IMG/VR virus record: IMGVR_UViG_3300024999_000282
Location: 1-31,357 of that record
Length of the DNA stretch: 31,357 nt
Direction: 5' to 3' (one strand)
Source: a virus
Below, in pieces: positions 8,303-13,125 of the stretch. The notes under the pieces are model-generated. The model made no database searches. It was given only the letters and a program-made list of their open reading frames with translations, and was not told the origin of the DNA. The stretch's first letter is position 1, and each line of letters starts with the position of its first letter. Both the position numbers and the translations under genes were made by a program.

Positions 8303-8655
8303 GGGGTCACTGTCCAGGTATCAATCGGCAGGTGGTAGTGGTCAATGACGCTGTTCAGCCGGATAAAGAATTTTCTGTCTTGCGGCTTTTCCAGGATTAA
8401 AACCACGCCGGCCCGCTTGCCGGTCTGGAATGAGTAGTAGAGTGATTGCCCGATGGCCTCGGCCCATTTTTTGCCGAAGTCAAACTCAACGGCGTGGCTG
8501 TCGGTCAGGCAATCCACGCGGGTCTTGTCCGGCAGCACCACCTCGGCTTTGCCCTTATGCTCCGTGCACCATTTGTCCTGGTAGTGCGATTCCGGCAGGG
8601 CGTGGGCCGAAGTGGCCATGGACAAAAGCAGGATGGCAACGATGGGAAGCTTCAT
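8299..8655 (-). CDS. Secreted protein with PD-(D/E)XK-like sequence pattern
   Basis: The product has 118 residues. The frame is open further upstream, but ATG at 8655 is chosen because it starts a clean signal peptide (MKLPIVAILLLSMATSAHA) and lies 11 bp after the previous gene's stop; the ribosome-binding site is weak. The mature part has two cysteines (Cys30, Cys49) that could form a disulfide. The stretch RVDCLTDSHAVEFDF... KWAEAIGQSLYY resembles a PD-(D/E)XK fold: Asp48, Glu57, Asp59 in place of the usual Lys, and a QxxxY-like motif at Gln70-Tyr74. As I recall, similar small exported proteins occur in many proteobacteria and phages. It acts in the periplasm or outside the cell; nuclease activity is doubtful without the canonical Lys. 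Confidence 0.8.
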   Translation of the reverse strand: MKLPIVAILLLSMATSAHALPESHYQDKWCTEHKGKAEVVLPDKTRVDCLTDSHAVEFDFGKKWAEAIGQSLYYSFQTGKRAGVVLILEKPQDRKFFIRLNSVIDHYHLPIDTWTVTP

Positions 8656-8666
8656 GCGATGGTAAA

Positions 8667-8927
8667 TTAATCGCAGCCGCAAGTCGGGCTCAATGATCCG
8701 TCGCAGCACAGGGCGCGGCCGTCTGAACAGCCGCACACGCCGCCATGATGCGAACAACAGCCGCGGCGCTCCACTTCAAGAAGGGTCTGCAGCTGGCCCG
8801 GGCACAATTTCTGTTCGATCATGTTGGGCGGGGTGGTTTTGACCTCTTCCGTGTCAAGCGAGGTGGCGAAGGTGTTGCCGGCTGTGGCAAGGAAAAGGAT
8901 GGTTATTGCCAGAATTGTTTTCTTCAT
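8667..8927 (-). CDS. Small secreted cysteine-rich protein
   Basis: The product has 86 residues, with ATG preceded by GAGGAG eight bases upstream. A signal peptide covers about residues 1-22 (MKKTILAITILFLATAGNTFA). The C-terminal 30 residues hold eight cysteines in the pattern CCSHHGGVCGC then ALCCDGS then CGC, a small disulfide-rich or metal-binding motif that I recall from many exported bacterial and phage proteins of unknown function. It lies between two other secreted-protein genes in the cI-int operon, so it is probably expressed in lysogens. A role in the envelope, such as superinfection exclusion or lysogenic conversion, is inference. Confidence 0.85.
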   Translation of the reverse strand: MKKTILAITILFLATAGNTFATSLDTEEVKTTPPNMIEQKLCPGQLQTLLEVERRGCCSHHGGVCGCSDGRALCCDGSLSPTCGCD

Positions 8928-8951
8928 TATTTTCTCCTCATTTTGGTAGTC

Positions 8952-9227
8952 CTACTTGTCGTATTGCCATTGGCCGCCGTATGACTTGTTGTACGCGGGC
9001 GGGGAGCTGAACTCGTTGCGCTGGTAGCCTTGTTCTCCGGTATATGGGTTGGAATTGCCCTGGCTGGAATAGTTGTCGGATTTGTACTGGTTGGGGCTGC
9101 TGCGATAATGCGGCTGGACGTATGTGCCGTCGCTCCGAGAGTATCCCCGGACATATTCATCGGCGAGGGCTGCTGTTGAGAAGAGGGTTATGGCTGATAC
9201 GGCGCATGCGATGATTGTTCTTTTCAT
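8952..9227 (-). CDS. Small secreted Tyr/Ser/Asn-rich protein
   Basis: The product has 91 residues and a ribosome-binding site GGGAGAAC before the ATG. Residues 1-22 (MKRTIIACAVSAITLFSTAALA) are a typical signal peptide. The mature chain starts with YVRGYSRSDGTYVQPHYRS, which I recall as a motif of a widespread small exported protein family, followed by a low-complexity tail rich in Tyr, Ser, Asn, Gln and Gly. It has no cysteine. It lies 29 bp downstream of the repressor gene on the same strand, so it is likely co-transcribed with it in the lysogen. Function unknown; a surface or periplasmic role is inferred from export. Confidence 0.82.
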   Translation of the reverse strand: MKRTIIACAVSAITLFSTAALADEYVRGYSRSDGTYVQPHYRSSPNQYKSDNYSSQGNSNPYTGEQGYQRNEFSSPPAYNKSYGGQWQYDK

Positions 9228-9256
9228 TTCAGTTCTCCCGTTGCGTTTTTTTTTGG

Positions 9257-9937
9257 TCAGTAATTCTTCACCTTCTGCACCACCACCCCGATGATGCGGA
9301 ATTCGATGCCGGTCATGTCCTTGATCGGGTACCGGCTATTTAATGGTTTGAGAAAAACGTTGTCCCCGTCCATGACGAGCTGCTTGAAGGTGGCCTCGTT
9401 GCTGCCGTTTTTCGCCACGATGAAGCTGCCGTTGCGGTGCTGCACGGCGGGATCAACGACAATAATGTCCCCCTCCCGGAATTCCGGCTCCATGGAATCA
9501 CCGTGGATGGTCAGGGCGAAGGTATGGGGGCCGCACGGTCGGGTGGCATAGACGAACTGGGCCACTTCCTGGTATTCCACGGCCTCGGCCCAGTCGCCGG
9601 CCTGCACCCACGAGATCAACGGCGCACGGCACAGGGGCGGGGCGGAGGTGGTGTTCCTCGGTAATCGTGTATCGTCCATTTCTGCCACTACGCCGCCGGA
9701 CAACAGTATGCGTCCCATATTGAGCATATCCTCGTAATCGTAATTAAAATAGCTGGCTATCTTACGGCGTGTCGTTTCATCTCCTTCGCGTTTGCCTTTA
9801 GCATAGTTGTTCAGAGTGCTTGTCGCCATATTGCAAGCTGCCGCTATCTCATGCTGCGGAGCCCTGCTCCTTTTTAAAAGACAGGCTAACGCCGTGCTGA
9901 ACATTTCTCCTACTGTATAGTTTTTTTTCTCTATCAT
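9257..9937 (-). CDS. cI: CI-type lysogeny repressor (HTH plus S24 self-cleaving domain)
   Basis: The product has 226 residues. The ATG at 9937 is chosen over one 19 codons upstream because GGGAG precedes it and the upstream codons overlap the operators. The helix-turn-helix spans about residues 18-60 (HEIAAACNMATSTLNNYAKG). A LexA-like S24 peptidase domain follows with cleavage site Ala113-Gly114 (WVQAGDW), nucleophile Ser148 (HGDSMEPEF) and Lys185 (ATFKQL). It would bind the three operators at 9963-10033, silence the rightward early promoter and be inactivated by RecA-stimulated self-cleavage after DNA damage. It heads the leftward operon that ends with the integrase. Confidence 0.95.
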   Translation of the reverse strand: MIEKKNYTVGEMFSTALACLLKRSRAPQHEIAAACNMATSTLNNYAKGKREGDETTRRKIASYFNYDYEDMLNMGRILLSGGVVAEMDDTRLPRNTTSAPPLCRAPLISWVQAGDWAEAVEYQEVAQFVYATRPCGPHTFALTIHGDSMEPEFREGDIIVVDPAVQHRNGSFIVAKNGSNEATFKQLVMDGDNVFLKPLNSRYPIKDMTGIEFRIIGVVVQKVKNY

Positions 9938-9962
9938 TTTTCTCCCTTTCCAGTCCGCACTA

Positions 9963-10033
9963 TTCACTTTTTGTGAAAAAAAATAAATTGACAATGTGTG
10001 AAAATTCTTGACACATAATTCACAAAGTGTGTA
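9963..10033. promoter_or_regulatory. Repressor operator array (three 15-bp sites)
   Basis: Three copies of an inverted repeat TTCAC-N5-GTGAA lie between cI and cro. The site at 9963-9977 is perfect (TTCACTTTTTGTGAA). The site at 9988-10002 is TTGAC-N5-GTGAA and that at 10019-10033 is TTCAC-N5-GTGTA, each with one half imperfect. The third overlaps the -35 to -10 spacer of the rightward promoter. The graded match to consensus suggests ordered binding by CI and Cro, as in lambda-type switches. Confidence 0.8.
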
Positions 10034-10037
10034 TTTA
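10008..10037 (+). promoter_or_regulatory. Rightward early promoter (PR-like)
   Basis: TTGACA at 10008-10013 and TATTTA at 10032-10037 are separated by 18 bp. The third operator lies within this span, so repressor binding would block polymerase. The first gene, the Cro-like protein, starts 36 bp after the -10 element. Confidence 0.7.
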
Positions 10038-10073
10038 TATTTTCAATCTGAAAATAAGTGAGGAGTGTGATCA

Positions 10074-10280
10074 ATGAAGCAAAAAAAAATGGCAAACATC
10101 ATCGGCGTTTCCCCGGCGTTGATAACTGATATCAAGAAGGGAAGGAAGACGGTGTCGCGGAAGCTGGCTCTAAGGCTCCATGAGCTGACCGGGATCGGGT
10201 TAGATCTGCTGCTGACGTTGCCACCCGCAGAAGTTATCGAGGCTGTCCGTGAAAAACTGGAGAATGATTTAGTTGGGTAA
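10074..10280 (+). CDS. cro: Cro-like small helix-turn-helix protein
   Basis: The product has 68 residues and ATG follows GAGGAGTGTGATCA. It is almost entirely an HTH fold: KKMANIIGVSPALITDIKKGRKTVSRKLALRLHELTG, with the recognition helix around residues 13-22. It is divergent from cI and the first gene read from the rightward promoter, the usual position of Cro. It would bind the same operators and turn down cI transcription during lytic growth. The name is by position and fold only; it is not specifically similar to lambda Cro. Confidence 0.85.
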   Translation: MKQKKMANIIGVSPALITDIKKGRKTVSRKLALRLHELTGIGLDLLLTLPPAEVIEAVREKLENDLVG

Positions 10281-10358
10281 GAAATTCACATGATGGCCTT
10301 TTTTGACAAATCACAAAAACAACTTAAACCTTAATTGACAGTAAAAGGGAGGGGTAAC

Positions 10359-11114
10359 ATGAATGATGTAGTTCCGTTTTATTACAGTGAAAACGAGATA
10401 CGTATCATTACCGACAGTCAGGGTGAACCTTGGTTTGTCGCCAAGGATGTGTGCGATGTGCTGGGGCTTGACAATATCACATGGGCTTTAAATGGTTTGG
10501 ATGAAGATGAGCTGACTTTAGAAAAACTAAACTCAGGTGGTCAGACCCGTGAAATGAAACTAATCTCCGAATCCGGCCTCTACACCCTGATCATCCGATC
10601 CAACAAACCGCAAGCCAAAGCATTCCGGCGCTGGGTGACCCACGAGGTTCTCCCCGCCATCCGCAAGACCGGCGGCTACTCCGCTGCCGGCTTCAACTCC
10701 AGCTGCAAAGAAAGAAACCAGGCGGCCAAACGTATCCTGTTGGCGCACAAGGTCATCGAAAACGAACTGCGCGTCTGCAAGCGGATCGGCGTGGACGTGC
10801 TCACGGCGCGGAAGCTGGCCGTGGAAAACGCCCGCGAGGCCACGGGCATTGACTATGCCCCGCTGCTGCCCGCCGCCCCTCGCCAATGCCATGATTTCCT
10901 GGTGGAATGTTGCGAGCTTGATCCGTTCTTCTTCGTCCCCACCCTGGAGCTGTATCGGTCATACCGGGATTGGGCAGCGGAACGGCCTTCGTCGTTGAGT
11001 GAAAGGATGTTCGTTGAAAATCTTCTGGCCGTGCCGGGCATCAGGAAAGAACGGCCGCGGGTGCAAGGCAGCCGGATTTCTATTTTCCGCGGGGTCCGGA
11101 TGAAAAAAACGTAA
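10359..11114 (+). CDS. BRO-N antirepressor fused to a D5-type C-terminal winged-helix module
   Basis: The product has 251 residues. The ATG at 10359 follows AGGGAGGGG. Residues about 8-105 are a BRO-N (phage antirepressor) domain (PWFVAKDVCDVLGL, SGLYTLIIRSNKPQAKAFRRW, VLPAIRKTGGY). A helical linker at about 115-165 precedes a C-terminal module (about 178-250) that matches the C-terminus of this phage's own primase-helicase: RSYRDWA compared with ADYKEWA, and IRKERPRVQGSRISIFRGVRMKK compared with KKERPRIGGARPTVFRGIGLRK in the primase. That module is the Pox_D5-type winged helix, expected to bind DNA. It probably acts in early gene control. Confidence 0.88.
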   Translation: MNDVVPFYYSENEIRIITDSQGEPWFVAKDVCDVLGLDNITWALNGLDEDELTLEKLNSGGQTREMKLISESGLYTLIIRSNKPQAKAFRRWVTHEVLPAIRKTGGYSAAGFNSSCKERNQAAKRILLAHKVIENELRVCKRIGVDVLTARKLAVENAREATGIDYAPLLPAAPRQCHDFLVECCELDPFFFVPTLELYRSYRDWAAERPSSLSERMFVENLLAVPGIRKERPRVQGSRISIFRGVRMKKT

Positions 11115-11150
11115 GCGTCGGGCCGGTTATGGGCTGGTCTGGCGCTTTTT
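11113..11150 (+). terminator. Possible intrinsic terminator after the antirepressor gene
   Basis: The arms AAGCGTC (11113-11119) and GGCGCTT (11141-11147) pair with one G-U wobble and run into five T residues. The loop is long (21 nt) and can form its own weak stem. Efficiency is uncertain. Confidence 0.45.
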
Positions 11151-11214
11151 ATGGGTCATATGTGTTAGGTGTTGCTTAGTTTATTAGTGTCTCCATAACT
11201 TATTAGGTTTTCCA

Positions 11215-11406
11215 TTGAACCAAACAGAAGCGGAAATACTTGCAGAGCTGCGGGAGATCAAGGTCCTGCTTGGTCGGTTGCTTAACCCGGCGGCGAGTCT
11301 GTCGGCGGAGGAGAAGGGCCGGGAAATGGGGGCGTGTATCCGGCGCTATGGGCCACGGTCGGCGGAGGTCAAGGCGTTGGCGAGAAAACATAATGGGGGA
11401 AAATGA
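11215..11406 (+). CDS. Small helical early protein, unknown function
   Basis: The product has 63 residues. The only upstream start in frame is TTG at 11215, and its ribosome-binding site is poor, so the start is uncertain. The sequence looks like real protein: an amphipathic helix (EAEILAELREIKVLLGRLL) followed by a charged region (SAEEKGREMGACIRRYGPRSAEVKALARKHNGGK). It opens the long early operon after a possible terminator. No family recognised. The first helix could dimerise as a short coiled coil. Confidence 0.6.
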   Translation: MNQTEAEILAELREIKVLLGRLLNPAASLSAEEKGREMGACIRRYGPRSAEVKALARKHNGGK

Positions 11407-11407
11407 A

Positions 11408-11539
11408 ATGGGTAGTCGGCGGTGCAGGTACTCTTTTGTGGATGAATTTGCGATTCCATACCTGGCCCTGGTCGGGTTTGTGGTTGTCATGGCGCTGGCT
11501 ATTGATTGCCTGGTCTGGTTCGGCCGGTTGATTTTCTGA
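11408..11539 (+). CDS. Small single-pass membrane protein
   Basis: The product has 43 residues and begins at the ATG at 11408, which has GGGGGA about seven bases upstream. A basic N-terminus (MGSRRCRYSF) precedes one membrane helix (IPYLALVGFVVVMALAIDCLVWF), predicting a cytoplasmic N-terminus. It starts two bases after the previous stop. An alternative ATG five bases upstream opens another hydrophobic frame (42 residues, Trp-rich) but lies too close to the ribosome-binding site. Function unknown. Confidence 0.55.
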   Translation: MGSRRCRYSFVDEFAIPYLALVGFVVVMALAIDCLVWFGRLIF

Positions 11540-11563
11540 TTAAAACGTTCATGGAGGAAGGTA

Positions 11564-12115
11564 ATGCCAAAGGTAAGGATTAACGCGGTTATCGAAGGGG
11601 AAATAAGCCAGCAGGATCTGGCCAGCACGTTAATGCGGGAGGCGGTGCGGCGTTTGCCTGCCTTTGACGATGCCGGCATTGACTGGTGCACCGATCATCA
11701 CGGCTGCACCTATGTGGGCGGTCCGGAGTGGCGGGTGAGCAGCGACCCGCGGGTGGCGGCGCTGGTGGATGCCAGCCATATCATGGCCGGCGATGAGGAT
11801 CTGTTCAAGTTTTCCGATCAGGACCTGGTCAATCCGGTTGGGGTTGTTGTCGGGGACGGTGACTCCCCCCTGATCAGCATCAACCGGCTGAAAGAGATCT
11901 TTGATCAGGAGTTTAATGCACCGTTTCTGGCAGCCAAGACCGTGCGGACCTCCTGGAGGAGGGCTAACCATGCCGGCCGCAAGGTGCTGCATCTCAAGAT
12001 TGGCCGGCGGGCTGTCGATATTGATGCGGCGGGCGAGGTGGTGTTTACCGGCACGGATTTGCGCGAGGACGGCAGGCAACCCGTGCCGGAGGTTGACGAT
12101 GACACCAAAGGTTAA
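11564..12115 (+). CDS. Phage early protein of unknown function
   Basis: The product has 183 residues and a strong ribosome-binding site GGAGGAAGGTA. The N-terminal part reads KVRINAVIEGEISQQDLASTLMREAVRRL, a beta strand and helix, then a Cys/His segment (WCTDHHGCTY), then mixed alpha/beta. The C-terminal part is basic (SWRRANHAGRKVLHLKIGRRAVDI), which could contact nucleic acid. There is no membrane segment. The 3' end overlaps the next small zinc-ribbon gene by 17 bases. No family recognised; the position suggests an accessory replication or regulatory role. Confidence 0.75.
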   Translation: MPKVRINAVIEGEISQQDLASTLMREAVRRLPAFDDAGIDWCTDHHGCTYVGGPEWRVSSDPRVAALVDASHIMAGDEDLFKFSDQDLVNPVGVVVGDGDSPLISINRLKEIFDQEFNAPFLAAKTVRTSWRRANHAGRKVLHLKIGRRAVDIDAAGEVVFTGTDLREDGRQPVPEVDDDTKG

Positions 12116-12320
12116 AATAACCGCGGTGTGCGGGAAATGCGGAGAATTCCAGGTGCTGCGGGCCAGGAAGAAGAGGGAGAGCACCAATGGCCATACGTAT
12201 GACCTTCCCGCTTCCGTGGTCTGCCCGGGTTGCCGGATGTGGTCCATCGCGATCATTAAGGTGGTGGACATCATTGCCGGCGGAGAAGATGGAAATGGCG
12301 GAGAAGAGGGCCATGGCTGA
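12099..12320 (+). CDS. Small zinc-ribbon protein
   Basis: The product has 73 residues, starting at the ATG inside the last codons of the preceding gene. Two CxxC knuckles (CGKCGE near residue 11 and CPGC near residue 42) would bind one zinc ion. The C-terminal tail is acidic and Gly-rich. Its end overlaps the start of the next HTH gene by eight bases. The start lacks a clear ribosome-binding site and probably relies on coupling. The role is unknown. Confidence 0.65.
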   Translation: MTPKVKITAVCGKCGEFQVLRARKKRESTNGHTYDLPASVVCPGCRMWSIAIIKVVDIIAGGEDGNGGEEGHG

Positions 12321-12561
12321 TCTGGTCCCGGTGACGCCGGAACGGGTGCTGCAAGTGCGGCTGCAGCACGATCTGACCCAGGCGGAGCTGGCGGAATGGG
12401 TCGGGGTGAATGGCAGCACGGTGTCCCGCTGGGAAAGCGGGGAGAGCAGCCCCAGGGGAAAGACTTTGGCCAGGTTCAACGAAATATTCAGGGGGGAACA
12501 TGAAAACAATGCAGATGGGCAAGGGTGTCGAGATCAGGACGCCGTGGTTGGGAATCAATGA
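12313..12561 (+). CDS. XRE-family helix-turn-helix regulator
   Basis: The product has 82 residues. ATG at 12313 follows GGAGAAGAGGG; an in-frame ATG at 12289 is also possible. The HTH is classic: RLQHDLTQAELAEWVGVNGSTVSRWESGESSPRG, with recognition helix NGSTVSRWE at about residues 34-42. The C-terminal tail is acidic and low in structure. It overlaps the next gene by 62 bases in a different frame, so the last residues may be dispensable. Probably an early-operon regulator. Confidence 0.8.
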   Translation: MADLVPVTPERVLQVRLQHDLTQAELAEWVGVNGSTVSRWESGESSPRGKTLARFNEIFRGEHENNADGQGCRDQDAVVGNQ

Positions 12562-12751
12562 GGCGGCGGCCTACTGCAGCATGAGCCGGGAAAAGTTTCT
12601 GCGGGTGTCGGAAAAGTTCGACGTTTCCCATGGCGGCGGGGTGGGCAATGACCGCTGTTACCATGTGCAAGCCCTGGACCGCCTGCTGCGCCAGTCCGGC
12701 TATTATCCGCCGGAAACCATGATTGTGACGGAGGAGACGGAATTATGCTGA
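12500..12751 (+). CDS. Small winged-helix DNA-binding protein (excisionase/AlpA-like)
   Basis: The product has 83 residues, with ATG after GGGGGGAAC. The sequence WLGINEAAAYCSMSREKFLRVSEKF is a MerR/excisionase-type HTH: helix, turn and an entry into the recognition helix at SREKFLR. A wing-like region and YHVQALDRLLRQSG follow. In phages such proteins serve as excisionases or transcription regulators; this is the best Xis candidate in the window, although it lies 5 kb from attP. The reading frame overlaps both neighbours, typical of phage early operons. Confidence 0.72.
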   Translation: MKTMQMGKGVEIRTPWLGINEAAAYCSMSREKFLRVSEKFDVSHGGGVGNDRCYHVQALDRLLRQSGYYPPETMIVTEETELC

Positions 12752-13122
12752 GTCTGCCTGTCTGCCCTGTCGATGTCTGCCCGTTTGCCAGGAAGATCAG
12801 CCGGTTGGATGGGGCCGTCGGCTGGCTGTCGCACCAGCTGTGCGGCCGGCAGGAGTTTGATCCGCCCTGTCCGGTCACGAAACAGCAGGCCATGGTGTTG
12901 GAACGGGCGTATGGCTGCATCGAAGATTTGCCGGTTATCTCCTATGCCGGCACCGCCGTTCTGACCGCGGCGCCGGCCAGGCGGCTGAGATTCCTGGATC
13001 CGCCGATCGGCCCGGAGGAATTGTGGATCCTGTGTAACTGGGCGCGGCATTTTTCCCAACGCAATGTCAGCTGGGCGGTGATCGGGGTTGGTAAGCGTTT
13101 TTCCCTCATTCGCGTGCTGTAG
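12745..13122 (+). CDS. Phage early protein of unknown function
   Basis: The product has 125 residues, starting at the ATG that overlaps the previous stop by seven bases. The N-terminus carries cysteines (PVCPVDVCPFARKI) and another pair lies at CGRQEFDPPCP; they could form a metal site. The C-terminus is a basic helix-turn-helix-like segment (WARHFSQRNVSWAVIGVGKRFSLI). It immediately precedes the primase-helicase (3 bp gap), so an accessory replication role is plausible. No family recognised. Confidence 0.7.
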   Translation: MLSLPVCPVDVCPFARKISRLDGAVGWLSHQLCGRQEFDPPCPVTKQQAMVLERAYGCIEDLPVISYAGTAVLTAAPARRLRFLDPPIGPEELWILCNWARHFSQRNVSWAVIGVGKRFSLIRVL

Positions 13123-13125
13123 CCC

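Noticed and set aside
9938-9994. Longer N-terminus for the cI repressor
   Set aside because: The extra 19 codons overlap the operator region and have no ribosome-binding site, whereas ATG at 9937 is preceded by GGGAG.
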